A DNA stretch of 64,000 bases from Salvelinus alpinus (Eukaryota > Chordata > Actinopteri > Salmoniformes > Salmonidae): assembly GCF_045679555.1 (NCBI RefSeq), contig NC_092100.1, positions 32,365,106 to 32,429,105 on the forward strand, given 5' to 3'. Each line of letters begins with the position of its first letter. Position 1 is the first letter of the stretch. This document shows, in pieces, positions 1 through 12,200 of the stretch. Under the pieces are notes generated by a model, which was not told the DNA's origin, searched no databases, and saw only the letters and a list, made by a program, of their open reading frames with translations. Made by a program: the position numbers and the translations under genes.

Positions 1-981
1 GGACCTGGTCAATGACCTGTATAGAGCTGGGACCACAGTCTCAAAGAAAACCATTAGTAACACACTACGCCGTCATGGATTAAAATCCTGCAGCGCACGC
101 AAGGTCCCCTTGCTCAAGCCAGCACATGTCCAGGCCCATCTGAAGTTTGCCAATGACCATCTGGATTATCCAGAGGAGGAATGGGAGAAGGTCATGTGGT
201 CTGATGAGACAAAATTAGAGCTTTTTGGTCTAAACTCCACTCGCCATGTTTGGAGGAAGAAGAAGGATGAGTACAACCCCAAGAACACCATCCCAACTGT
301 GAAGCATGGAGGTGGAAACATCATTCTTTGAGGATGCTTTTCTGCAAAGGGGACAGGACGACTGCACCGTATTGAGGGGAGGATGGATGGGGCCATGTAT
401 CGCGAAATCTTGGCCAACAACCTCCTTCCCTCAGTAAGAGCATTGAAGCTGGGTCGTGGCTGGGTCTTCCAGCATGACAACGACCCGAAACACACAGCCA
501 GGGCAAATAAGGAATGGCTCCGTAAGAAGCATCTCAAGGTCCTGGAGTCCTCAAGGTCTCCAGACCTGAACCCAATAGAAAATCTTTGGAGGGAGCCGAA
601 AGTCCGTATTGCCCAGCGACAGCCCCGAAACCTGAAGGATCTGGAGAAGGTCTGTATGGAGGAGTGGGCCAAAATCCCTGCTGCAGTGTGTACAAACCTG
701 GTCAAGAACTACAGGAAACGTATGATCTCTGTAATTGCAAACAAAGGTTTCTGTACCAAATATTAAGTTCTGCTTTTCTGATGTATCAAATACTTATGTC
801 ATGCAATAAAATGCAAATGAATTACTAATGTGATTAATGTGATTTTCAGGATTTTTGTTTTAGATTCCGTCTCTCACAGTTGAAGTGTACCTATGATAAA
901 AATTACAGACCTCTACATGCTTTGTAAGTAGGAAAACCTGCAAAATCGGCAGTGTATCAAATACTTGTTCTCCCCACTGTA
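1..981 (+). mobile_element. Tc1-like DNA transposon, 3' part
   Basis: This element contains the broken transposase and about 215 bases of 3' non-coding sequence. It ends in a terminal inverted repeat whose outer bases read TTGTTCTCCCCACTGTA, the end type of a common fish Tc1 family, followed by a TA. The left end lies outside the window. Confidence 0.85.
2..763 (+). pseudogene. Tc1/mariner transposase pseudogene, 5' end outside the window
   Basis: One frame is open from base 2 to the stop after residues FCTKY near 766, except for a TGA at 329-331. It encodes most of a Tc1-type DDE transposase: the second helix-turn-helix region ([17 protein letters not shown]), the first catalytic Asp in [10 protein letters not shown], the second in [11 protein letters not shown] and the Glu in [11 protein letters not shown], which is the DD34E spacing of Tc1 elements. 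Such enzymes cut and paste their own element at TA sites. The internal TGA leaves this copy unable to make the whole enzyme. The DNA-binding N-terminus is cut off by the window edge. The frame is otherwise intact, so the copy is fairly young. Family assignment is firm; the exact subfamily is not. Confidence 0.9.
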
Positions 982-984
982 TGT

Positions 985-2738
985 GCTCATAAACAAATAC
1001 TGGCTTGTTGTCATATTTATTGCATAATGGTATTTTGGTCTTATTATTTATTTATTTTTGCTTTGTTGTTGATTTTTCAGAGCTAAACCTTCCAGGGTAC
1101 AAAACTTCTTACTCTCTTAACCTATATTTTAAACTTTACCTTAATATTTTTTTTATAGATCAATTTTGTATGAGTGGGAAGGGAAGTAGGGAGGGTGTGG
1201 GAAAGGGATATTTATTGACATTGTATGAAATTGAAATATGCTTGATTGAATACTATGGAGAAAAAAAAAGTTTAAATAAAATATTGTTAACACTTTTCAT
1301 TATACCATAGTGTATCATTATTGATTAATGGATTGTGGCTCTATCCCATTCATATTTGCAATATTTGAATGTTTAGTCTATAATGTTGCTTGATCCGCAT
1401 TAGGCTATTAGCTGGACAAAAGTAGGCTACATGAAAAGTGCAATACTGTTAATATGTGTTAGTGCAGGTTTTCAGTGAATTTATGTAAATCACAAAGCTC
1501 ATCTGCATTTCAAGAAAATTGTCAGCAACAAAAGAGTGATCAAACTTGTATACCATGTGGAGCCTTTATTGGGGTATTTTCCTCCATATGCACAATATAA
1601 TGACTAATATTTCACCTCAATTTCAATATTTTCCTCAGATCCCACAATTGATCATCATAATGTTCATATACAGACGGCCGTAAATGGTTTCAAAACTCCT
1701 TTAAGAAATTGGTGGAGAAATCAGAAAGAATCAAGTGAAATATGACTATGTCAGACAGACTTCCCTTGGGAGGCATCTGTAATTGCACAGCAAGATGAGA
1801 CAGTTGTGACTGTCTTTAAAAAAAACTTTTTTAAACTAACATTAACTGCTTCATTATTAGAAAAAGTGTAGCATCACCAAAATCTTATCCTCATCTCTCT
1901 GGAAACAAAAACTGGAATTGATTTGTATTCCACCTATAATTGTGTAAAAACATAATTCTACAAATCTGCAAAATGTTCTCAAAGAGGTTGTTATTTGGAC
2001 ATCCATAAACATCAATTCCTGGCAATGAAACCATGGCCATCTGCCCGCTCTTGAAATGATTTATCCCACTGCAGTAAAAGGTTAAGAAGAGCACAAATTA
2101 AATTAAATTAACTGCTTTAAATTTAAACATACATTTCAAATGGATATTAAGAATTAGCAAATTGTCTATCATGGATTCTCCTTGAGTGATACAACAAAGA
2201 CAGAGTAAATGTAATTATTCTGGACATGTTATGTCTATAGAAATACAGTATTAATGTATTGATATAATTCTCACATTAAAATGGACCCTCATGGTATTGG
2301 AACGTAATAGAATAGAATGTATGTAAATATATTTTAACTTATTTTTATTCGCAGTTTACTTTCAGGAGGTCATCTGAAAAAAAATCTAAAAAGTCATGAC
2401 TTGACTGGAAAATGGAGGAAAATGTCTTGTGTAGTCACTTTCGGCTTGCAATTCCACTGCAGTCTATTCTCTCCAGTATGTTATATGTTATTTTGAAATA
2501 AAACAAACCATATTTATGAAAGCAGCAATAACTATAAATTAGAGTCACACTATCCCATTAAGTGCAACAGTCTGGCTTTCTAATGAGGTGGCTTTGTCAT
2601 TGAGTGTTCTTCAGTAAAAACCCTGTCTCTAGCCTACACCATTTTAAGAGACAGGCAAACATAATCAAGTGGCCGACATGGGACAAGAGGAAAATGTAAT
2701 CTCTCCACAAACTCCTGATCATTACGAGTTACATTATT
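985..2738. other. AT-rich intergenic stretch, nothing recognised
   Basis: There is no reading frame with recognisable protein similarity, no RNA gene and no clear terminal repeats. Short frames at 1005-1310 (+) and 1891-2094 (-) look like chance frames in AT-rich DNA. It lies beyond the 3' end of rora. Confidence 0.5.
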
Positions 2739-2748
2739 AATAAACATA

Positions 2749-2915
2749 CAGTACCAGTCAAAAGTTTAGCATATGTGGGAACTCCTTCAAGACTGTTGGA
2801 AAAGCATTCCAGGTGAAGCTGGTTGAGAGAATGCCAAGAGTGTGAAAAGCTGTCATCAAGGCAAAGGGTGGCTACTTTGAATAATCTCAAATATAAAATA
2901 TATTTTGATTAACAC
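2749..2915 (-). mobile_element. Tc1-like fragment (MITE-like)
   Basis: The left end reads ACAGTACCAGTCAAAAGTTT, the terminal repeat of a widespread fish Tc1 family. The next bases, read on the minus strand, give a decayed transposase C-terminus (NSFKTVGKAFQ, LVERMPRV, then stops). The same C-terminus occurs at 41345-41474. Only about 170 bases remain. Confidence 0.8.
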
Positions 2916-2959
2916 TCAATTAAACATGTTTAGACACGTTAATAAAAAGTTATGGTTAA

Positions 2960-4842
2960 AATTGTGAGAGTCATTCGTGCTTGTCAAATTGTCAGCCTAT
3001 TAAGCTTGGTAGAATAATACTATAGATGCACTTAAAATGGTCATAAGACCAACTGTTATTCCATCATGCAACCTTGCAAGGGTTTCACTGTTGAGGAACA
3101 TTCTCACTTTTGTGTAGGATGCATTGGTGCAATTATTTATTTATCCCAGGAATTAAGGCATCATGTCAAGATCTGCCAATCTGCGCAACATGCTCGAAAT
3201 AACGATGACCTCGTACCTATCCACATGTGGTGACACTGAGGTTATGCAACAGTGTGCAAAGAATGGGGTCGAAAAGGTCAGTGTGCAAAATCCAGACATG
3301 AAAAATTGCTGCAAAAGAAACAAAGTGTGGTAGATCAAAAACATCAACACAGGAGAGAGAAAGTAAGTTTTCCATGCAATTTGTTTAGCTTTTTTGGATA
3401 CATTAATTCTGGTGTATGATTTAGCATAGGTTGTTAGCTAACGTTTGCTAGCTAGCTAGCCAAGATTATTGATATACTAACAAGATACATGTCTCTCCAC
3501 CCTAACAATGGGAGTCGTTGTCCACAAAGCTGCACGGCGGGCAGTCGGTGGTATATTAGTGTGTTTATTTTCTCAATTGGATGGCGCTTTCAGAAGCGAA
3601 CTATTAGATTGTCAGAATGGGTAGCGTACTTTGTAGATACACAATAATTACAAGGAAGTACCCCTCCAGATACACATCATTTTAACTCTCTAAATCCTGT
3701 GTAACACCTAGTAATTACATTGTACATTTGCATATATTACATCTACTTTGTGGTGTACTTGTGTATTTATCCTCTCACTTGTATGGCAAGGATGTTCAGG
3801 TTGTCATAATGAGCAACATACACATTAATTATAAGAAATGTTTCTATTATAATCTGGGATGACACCCGTATGGTAGACCCCAGTAAGTGAGGTTGACCTA
3901 TATCTGTTTTTGTAAACTCAACCAAGTTAACCCAGATGGTACACTTTTTGGGGGCAACTGCTAGCAACAACATTGAGTGGAGATTTTGAAGAGTGCACAT
4001 TCACAGGTAGGTAATTAGAGCATATTGAGCCTCCATTCTTTGTAATCTCGGACACCCAGTGCATCTGTCCACAAAAGATTACAACCGTGTGACAGTTATT
4101 ACTGAATCAGATGCAACTGAGAAGAAACTAAACACTAAATTGGTGATTTTAGTGGAAACTTGACCATTTGTAACAAGCATGGTAGCAAGCATTTGTTGTT
4201 ACACCTCTTGTTACACGGTAATAAGGACCCCTTAAAAATAAAGTGTTACCCAATATTGCCCCCTTTTGATTTTATATTGTAATTACATTCAGTAATGCAC
4301 TTTCTCCTAAGCACTCTGAATAACTGTTCACTGAAGAGTGTTGTCTTAATCAATACATACAAAGCTGTATTCTACACTGTAAAGTACAAATCATGAGGCT
4401 GCCTCAAGGTTTGTTTTATAACTACTTGTAGAAGAACTCTAATGTTATTGATTTGTGGACGGCAGAACCACACACCTATTTCTGAATGACCTCTAAGCTC
4501 TCTTAGGCAAGAGTTTTTGAGAAAAGAATACACTGAGAGTGCCGCTACACTACTTCACACCCCCACTCAGTTAAGATCCTCACTTAGATCCTGATGGTAT
4601 AGGCCTGTTCCGCTACCTACTTCTCTACTTGACTCATCACTCGGAGCCCTAGGAGTAGTGAACATGGATTATAGGGTTATGTCAGTGTACATGGATTGTA
4701 GGGTTAGGGTAACTGATGAAGATAATCATTGGTTAGGGCCAGTGTACATGAATTTCACACACAGGGAAAATGACCCCATCTACTGGACGCAGGCCTTATT
4801 GCAACTTCAATAAGGCCTGTGGACAGATTGTTCTGTTGGCAT
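2960..4842. other. Intergenic stretch without recognised gene
   Basis: I see no gene here. Minor features are a GCTAGCTAGCTAGC run near 3450 and an imperfect repeat of about 35 bases (CATGGATTATAGGGTTA / CATGGATTGTAGGGTTA) at about 4664-4710. The segment around 4180-4255, ending AAATAAAGTGTTACCC, resembles the end of a dispersed fish repeat, but I could not find the partner end. Confidence 0.4.
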
Positions 4843-4913
4843 GGTTTGCTACTTTCTTCCACTTACAGTCAATTCATTATTAATTGACTATAAGTGGAAG
4901 AAAAAGGCAAACC
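4843..4913. repeat. Near-perfect 32-base inverted repeat (hairpin)
   Basis: The arms 4843-4874 and 4882-4913 are reverse complements apart from a few mismatches: GGTTTGC, then TTTCTTCCACTTA, then AGTCAATT. They are separated by a 7-base loop. It may be a foldback element or the remnant of a MITE. Confidence 0.75.
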
Positions 4914-5004
4914 TATTGATTCCCAAAAATTTGGTTTTCAGAAATGAACTTCAACATTCCTGTAATTTTGAAAATAAACATGATTAGGACTGAGGCCAGG
5001 ATTG

Positions 5005-5424
5005 AATCACATCAGTGGTAACCTGTGTTAGCAAAACAAACACGTAGCTTTTCATTGCTTTTGTTTAGGGGTGTCGGAGGTGAAATCTACAATTGGATCC
5101 ACAAATCCAAGTCGTGTTAGTAGAAATATCATTCAGCCGCATTACAAGTTCGAACACTGGAATGTGTGAGGTAATCTACACCTTGAATAGGCTGATATAA
5201 ATCAAAATGATTTAGTTTATTTATTTTAAATTTGAGTGTCATTATTTCTATATCACCTACACTTTCTTGCTCTGAACTTCTAATGCGGGTTTGATATAGG
5301 GATGGTTTTAGTGACAGCCGCTCATGGATTTGGCAGCTCTAATGCAGTTACACCTCTGACACCACCTAAACAAAAGCAATGAAAAGCTATACGTTTTTCA
5401 GCTAAAACACGTTGCCGGTGACCT
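5005..5424. mobile_element. Foldback-type MITE with long terminal inverted repeats
   Basis: Left-arm sequence around 5043-5086 (AGCTTTTCATTGCTTTTGTTT, then GGTGTCGGAGGTG) is repeated in reverse complement at about 5350-5393. Weaker pairing extends outward on both sides. There is no coding capacity. The right end abuts the start of a truncated LINE. The superfamily cannot be assigned from what I see. Confidence 0.65.
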
Positions 5425-6702
5425 ATGTGAGAATGCTGTAAATTGACTACAGCTCAGCGTTCAACACCATAGTGCCCACAAAGCTTATCACTAAGCTAAG
5501 GACCCTGGGACTAAACACCTCCCTCTGCAACTGGATCCTGGACTTCCTGATGGGCTGCCCCCAGGTGGTAAGAGTAGGCAACAACACATTTGCCACGCTG
5601 ATCCTCAACACTGGGGCCCCTCAGGGTGCGTGCTTAGTCCCCTCCTGTACTCCCTGTTCACCCACGACTGCGTGGCCAAGCACGACTCCAACACCATCAT
5701 TAAGTTTGCTGACGACACAAGAGTGGTAGGCCTGATAACCGACAACGATGAGACAGCCTATATGGAGGAGGTGAGAGACCTGGCAGTGTGGTGCCAGGAC
5801 AACAACTTCTCCCTCAATGTGAGCAAGACAAAGGAGCTGATTGTGGACTATAGGAAAAGGAGGGTCGAACAGGCCCCCATTAAGATCGACTGGGCAGAAG
5901 TGGAGTGGGTCGAGGGTTTCAAGTTCCTTGGTGTCCACATCACCAACGAACTATCATGGTCTAAACACACCAAGACAGTTGTGAAGAAGGCACGACAACA
6001 CCTTTTCCCTCTCAGGAGACTGAAAAGATTTGGCATAGGCCCCCAGATCCTCAAAAAGTTCTACAGCTGCACCATCGAGAGCATCCTGACCGGTTGCATG
6101 CCCACCCTGTATGGCAACTGCTCGGCATCTGACCGTAAGGTGCTACATAGTGTATTGCGTACGGCCTAGTACATCACTGGGGCAAAGCTTCCTGCCATCC
6201 AGGACCTATTTACTAGGCAGTCAGAGGAAGGCCCAAAAATTTGTCAAAGACTCCAGTTATCCAAGTCATAGACTGTTCTCTCTGCTACCGCACGGCAAGC
6301 TGTACCGGAGCGCCAAGTCTAGTTCCAAAAGGACTCTTAACAGCTTCTAACACCAATCCTTAAGACTGCTGAACAATTAATGAAATGGCCACCCAGACTA
6401 TTTACATTGACCCCCCTTTGTTTTTACATTGCTGCTAATTATCTATGCATAGTCACTTTACCTCTACCAACATGAACAAATTAGCTCGATTAACCTGTAC
6501 CCCTGCACATTGACTCGGTACCGGTACCCCCTGTATATATCTTCGTTATTATTATGTAATTTTCTTGTGTTACTTTAGTTTATTTAGTAAATATTTTCTT
6601 AACTCTATTTCTTGAACTGCATTGTTGGTTAAGCATTTCACAGTAAGGTTGTTGTTGTATTCGGAGCATGTGACAAATAAATTGAGATTTGATTTGATCA
6701 AA
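5425..6702 (+). mobile_element. 5'-truncated Rex1-type LINE
   Basis: A non-LTR retrotransposon truncated at its 5' end inside the reverse transcriptase domain. It ends in the typical 3' sequence (TGCATTGTTGGTTAAGCATT, then GACAAATAAATTGAGATTTG), with short GATTT repeats. A diverged second copy of the same family is at 16310-18560. Rex1/Babar is my best placement within the CR1/L2 group. Confidence 0.85.
5440..6395 (+). pseudogene. Reverse transcriptase fragment of the Rex1-type LINE
   Basis: The translation is spread over two frames. One part (5472-5729) holds the region before the catalytic motif ([13 protein letters not shown], then NTGAPQGA). A shift near 5630 moves to a frame (5630-6169) with [13 protein letters not shown], the catalytic box [10 protein letters not shown], the thumb-region text LGVHITNELSWSKHTK and YSCTIESILTG. 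A further stop and frame changes follow before the C-terminal LFSLLPHGK at about 6280. A reverse transcriptase would copy element RNA into DNA at the nick; this one is broken in several places. Confidence 0.85.
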
Positions 6703-6936
6703 TTGAACCCTGGCCTGTATCAGGTAGGCCTAAGGAACCTGTATATTGAATTACTGCAGTGCCTTCAGAAAGTATTTATACCCCTTGACTTATTCCCCAT
6801 TTTGTTGCGTTAGAGCTTGAATTCAAAATGTATTAAATATTTACATTTTTTTCACCCACCTACACATAATACCCCATAATGACAAAGCGAAAACAAGTTT
6901 TTAGAATTTTTTGCAAATTTATAGAGATACAGTCAT

Positions 6937-7385
6937 TGTAACGCTCGTCTTCCTCCTCGTCTGAAGAGGAGCAAGGATCGGACCAAAACGCAGTGTGGGT
7001 TGAATACATAATAATTTTAATAATAATAACGAAGACGAAAATACACTTGAACAAACTACAAAATAATAAACGACGTTAACAGACCTGAACTTGAGAACAC
7101 ATAAAACAATGAACGCACGAACAGGAACCAACGAAACGAAACAGTACCGTGTGGTGAACAAACACAGACACAGCAACAATCACCCACCAACAAACAGTGA
7201 GAACAGCCTACCTTAATATGGTTCTCAATCAGAGGAAACGTAAAACACCTGCCCCTGACTGAGAACCATATCAGGCTAGTTGAATGAACCCAACATAGAA
7301 ACACATAACATAGAATGCCCACCCAGCTCACGTCCTGACCAACTAAACAATACTAAACAAAGGAAATAAGGTCAGGAACGTGACA
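6937..7385 (-). mobile_element. Solo LTR, 449 bases, with 5-base target duplication
   Basis: The plus strand starts TGTAACG and ends ACGTGACA, so the termini are TG...CA. The 5-base duplication GTCAT flanks it at 6932-6936 and 7386-7390. There is no internal gag or pol, so it is a solo LTR from recombination between two LTRs. Orientation is likely minus (TGTCACG...CGTTACA), by analogy with other fish Gypsy LTRs. It interrupts the Tc1 copy at 6753-9021. Confidence 0.85.
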
Positions 7386-8321
7386 GTCATGTTTAATTTA
7401 CATAATTTTTAACACCCCTGAGTCAATACTTTGTAGAAACACATTTGGCAGCGATTACAGCTGCAAGTCTTTTTGGGTAAGCCTCTAAGAGCTTTCTACA
7501 CCTGGATTGTGCAACATTTGCCTATTATTCTTTTCAAAATTCTTCAAGGCCTGTCAAATTGGTTGTTGATCTTTGCTAGACAACCATTTTCAGTTCTTGC
7601 CATAGAATTTCAAGTAGATTTAAGTCAAAACTGTAACTCGCCCACTCAGGAACATTCACTGTCTTCTTGGTACATTAAGCAACTCCAGTGTATATTTGGG
7701 CTTGTGTTTTAGGTTATTGTCCTGCTGAAATGTGAATTTGTCTTCCAGTTACTGGTGGAAAGCAGACTCAACAAGGTTTTCCGCTATGATTTTGCCTGTG
7801 CATTCCATTTATTTTTTGGCCTGAAAAATTACTCAGTCCTTAACGATTACAGGCATACCCATAACATGATGCAGCCACCACTACGCTTGAAAATATTCAG
7901 GACAAAAAGTGAATTGCTTTGCCACATTTCTTTAAAGTATTACTACTTTAGTGCGTTGTTGGAAACAGGATGCATGTTTTGGTTTATTTTTATTCTGTAC
8001 AGGCTTCCTTCTTTTAACCCTGTCAATTAGGTTAGTATTGTGGAGAAACTACAGTACAATGTTGTTGATCCATCCTCAGTTTTCTCCTATCACAGCCATT
8101 AAACTCTGTAACTGTTTTAAAGTAACCATTGGCCTCATGGTGATCCCTGAGTGGTTTCCTTCCTTTCCGGCAACTGAGTTAGGAAGGATGCCTGTATCTT
8201 TGTAGTGACAGGGTGTATTTATACACCATCCAAAGTGTAATGTTTGTTTCTTTGTTTTTTTATTGTTTTTTGGGGGAGGGGGGGATTCAAAAATACAATC
8301 TACCTGCAGTGAAGCCGCTCA

Positions 8322-8530
8322 ACATTTACATTACATTCAGTCATCTAACAGATTCCCATCCGGAGCGACCCACAGAAGCAACCAGGGTCAACGCCCTGTT
8401 TAAGGGCACATCGACAGATCTCCCACAAGGTCAAAAACGGGGATCTGAACCAGCGACCTATCAGCCACCGGCCCAAGCTCCCAACCACCAGGCCACCAGC
8501 CCTCCAAGATCCTCCCAACAACCAACAAAA
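8322..8530 (-). mobile_element. tRNA-derived SINE with an L2/RSg-1-type 3' tail
   Basis: On the minus strand the head has a tRNA-like A-box region (GGCCTGGTGGTTGGGAG) and a B-box-like GGTTCAGATCC. The tail reads GTGGGTCGCTCCGGATGGGA and then a short repeat ATGTAATGTAAATGT. That tail matches the 3' end of the LINE at 58325-59925. This agrees with SINEs, which lack their own polymerase, using a partner LINE's machinery through a shared tail. It belongs to the salmonid HpaI-like group, by inference. Confidence 0.75.
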
Positions 8531-9046
8531 TGAACAAAAGACAAAAAAGACAAAGAGAAAGGAAAACAGAAAAAAATGCAAAAAACAAAAGATATCAAGG
8601 ACAACAAAAATCATAACAGCAAGGCCAACTGAATACATTTGAGTGCATGTATGGTGCATGTAAGAGAAATTAATAACTTCACCATGCTTAAAGGGATATT
8701 CCAATGACTGCTTTTTTATTTTGGCCCATCTACCAATAGGTGCCCTTCTTTGGATGGGTCCCTGAGGGACCTTATAGATAATTGTATGTGTGGAGTAGAG
8801 ATGAGGAAGTCATTCAAAAATCATGTCAAACACTATTATTGCACACAGTGTGAGTCCATGCAACTTATTATGTGACTTGTTAAGCACATTTTTACTCCTG
8901 AACTTATTTTGACTTTCAAAAAACATAATTCCACTTTGACAAAAATCTCAATGTAATCAATTTAAAATTTGGGCTGTAACACAACAAAAGTCAAGGGTTG
9001 TGAATACTTTCTGAGGGCACTGTATCTGTGTAGTCGCAGGGCTTTC

Positions 9047-9216
9047 CAACCCTGTTCCTGGATAGCTACCGTCCTGTAGTGTTTTTGCTCCAACCCTAAT
9101 CTAGCGCACCAGATTCTAATATAGCTGGTTGATAAACTGAATCAGGTTAGTTACAACTGGAGTAAGATTGAAAACCTACAGGAGGGTAGCGCTCCAGGAA
9201 CAGGTTTGGAGAGCTC
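9047..9216. mobile_element. Foldback MITE (fish CCAGGAACAGG type)
   Basis: The arms at about 9047-9095 (GCTTTCCAACCCTGTTCCTG) and 9165-9216 (CTCCAGGAACAGGTTTGGAG) are inverted copies about 48 bases long. There is no coding sequence. This is a very common fish inverted-repeat element, likely a non-autonomous hAT. It lies just beyond the probable end of the rora transcript. Confidence 0.8.
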
Positions 9217-9275
9217 TGATGTAGTGTATTGTATAAAAGGAGACAGACAATAGAGAGACAACCAGAAATTAAGAG

Positions 9276-12200
9276 CCCATTACAAGCGGTAAATTTTATT
9301 ATGGGATAACAGCACATAAAGCACATCTAAAATCGATGTGTCCAATGCACTTTTAATAAAGGTAATATTAAAGGTACAGTTTCTAAGTACAATATAACAA
9401 CATTCATATTAGAATGGAAAGTATTTAAAAGACAACATTACATTTCTTATTTTTCTTTACACCCGTATGTACAAAATGAATCAAAATACTTATTTCCATA
9501 TTTAAGAATCAGACAAGAAGGAGCAAAACTACTTTTGTGAATAGACTACCTGCTAAAGAGAATTCAAAAGAGCTGGATAAAAAGGTACATGATCATCTGT
9601 TCCCATCATAAGTAGCAAACATGTGACTTAAAAATTTGTGACAACCACATACCGGTTTCTGCTTTCTACAGTTCATACTGCTTTCACAAGGAGAAATATC
9701 CCACCCACACTCGAGCCATCATATTAAGTTATCCTAACCCCTTGAGCTTACATTAAACACAGAACATTAAAGAAATTCAGATGTGTTGTATGCATCTTTT
9801 GCATACACATATGAATATTTGAAATACAATGCATTAGTCAATTATCTGTTCTCAATAAAGAAATCATCATTTTATGATCACAAAACAAAGTGAAAAACAT
9901 CAACGTGGATTGTCCATTTTTTTGTAAAATCCAGAACCTGGATCAGCAGGTCATCTTTTATGCAATATTGTCAGCCAGAATGTACTTCATCGATTTGACA
10001 ATTTTACATTACTACATCCTTCCCAGTTATGCTACTCAGACAAGAGGGAGAAACGTATTTATATAATCTGAATATCTAACATGGTGCCTTAAATAAACAA
10101 GAAAATGTGTAATTTATAAAGACAGAATATGAAAAATGTAGTAACACATAGGTGACAGAGTTAACCTACGTGCAAATACATTGTCAGCTGAGTACATGTT
10201 TGGAAAACAAAAACAATAACAATTGAATACCATTTATGCATCCTGTAACACTGAGAGGCACTCAGTGTAGTACATTGTGTATTATTGCAAGCACATTCTG
10301 GCTGATATTTGCTACTGAGTGAAAAGAAGAAAAAAAAGGTTACAAAAAATGTCTAACCTCTAACGGTGATCTTTTTCAGGTACATTTTTTCTAATAACAC
10401 AACGGTGGTGCCAAGGGTCTAAACTGGTCTAAACTGGTCTAAAAGAAAAACACTGTTTCAGGGCAGACTAACTTTGAAATAAGGAAGCCATAAAATGGCT
10501 GTTTTAAATGGACAATAGCACAGTACTTTCCTATGTAAAGTAAAGTACTACACAGCTTAAAGAGGTAAATACTCCGCATTTGCAAATATGACCAGCTACA
10601 GCCTCAGCAAGTGTTTTTTTACAATCAGAACAAAGAAAAACAATACTGCTGTTTTAGCCTTTTTTTTCCAGAAATCAGTAGAGCAACCTTAAATAATAAC
10701 CTGTTCATTAGTAGATACTGGTTTTGATAATCATTTTTAAGTGAGAAGGAAATAAGAGCCTTATCCCAGGACTAGCACACTGATACAGGTACTGTACTGG
10801 CTGGGTTTTGAAGTAAATTTACCACTATCATAATCATTATCATTACCATGATTATTTATTGTCCTAATATCAATAATGCACCAATACTTTATGAAATGAA
10901 TGGACTAATAGGGTGGCCAAGTCTAGGAATCAAGACTTTGTCCACAAAATGAACTTACCTAGCACCACACATCAAGATAACACAAAATAAATGTTGGCAC
11001 ACCCTACCACTATCAATCTAATCCTAAAGGAGAGAAGCATACTAAAATCTGAGAAATTGTACAGCATGGTGTATTTGATAAACATATAAATATTTGTAGG
11101 CCTTAGTAGCAGTATTTTCTCCTTACCTATAAAGACAGAAGTTACAAAGTTACCTTTATACATGTGATCAATAATAACATTAAATATTGTGGATTAAAAG
11201 CTGAGGATGAGGGAAAGAGAGAGAGAGAAAGAGAAATGAAGATATACAGTTTACAGGCCATATGAGGTTTTATCCTCCATCTGGGAACAGAACCAATCAA
11301 ATATACTGATTAAACAATATAACAACCAGAACCAAATAACACAAATTAAAACAAAAACAAAAGTGATAAATAAGAGGTGTATTTACATGCAGATGTCCAA
11401 AGCCTATGCACAAAATTAAAATAATGCACCACATATTATTGCTTGACATTCGATTATGGCTAGAAGTTTTTTTTCTCAATTTTCCATTTTTACTATATTC
11501 TAAAATGTTTGTTTTTTTTATCTTAAAACTGTATTAGTTGTGCTTTGGAAAATGAGAGTATTGTTAAAATGCAATTCAACTGACTGATAGATCTGGGTAA
11601 CACTTCAATACAGCACAGTTGTAAGCATGACATCACACATACCTTTACAATCTATATTCTATGGCAAATAAATAGGAGTCCCATGATTCCTAGGCAGTCA
11701 AATCATCTCAAGATAACATGTATGACATGCAGGATGGTGTGTTGTTCCCTGTCAACTTGTCTCTTTTTCTACCAATTACTCTGCACTGAACACATCATGA
11801 GACTGAGTGGTTAGTCATTTGCTCCTGTGCGCTTTGAAGGACTATAAATTGTAAAGAGGTATTATGTCATGCTTATAACACTTAAACCCTATACGGGATG
11901 GAACAATCTCTGTGTTACCGAATCCAGGGAAAGCCAAGACCTACCAGACTCCTCATTCACATAACGCTTTTCCTCTTAGTTTATTAAAGCCTTGTCTGGG
12001 GTTTATCTTATGCACACAGTGAGTACACAAACACACATACACACACACACTATTGCTTGTTTACACGAGTGACACAGAGAGCAGAGACATAAGGACCATA
12101 AGGTGTTATTCACATTGATAGACTAGCAGACTCAGCAGCAATCCTTTGCTAAATATGTCTAAAATGAAAGCATGCAGGATGATGTATCCCTCCACGCCAT

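Larger units (their letters stand above)
6753..9021 (-). mobile_element. Decayed Tc1-like transposon carrying a solo LTR and a SINE
   Basis: The ends are inverted: GTGCCTTCAGAAAGTATTTA at the left and GAATACTTTCTGAGGGCACT at the right, with TA at the outer edges. The interior is heavily decayed Tc1 transposase on the minus strand; its lines survive only as short broken frames. A solo LTR (6937-7385) and a SINE (about 8322-8530) sit inside it, so both are younger than this element. Confidence 0.8.

Noticed and set aside
166..705. 179-codon frame on the minus strand
   Set aside because: It is the antisense shadow of the Tc1 transposase, which has recognisable DDE motifs on the plus strand.
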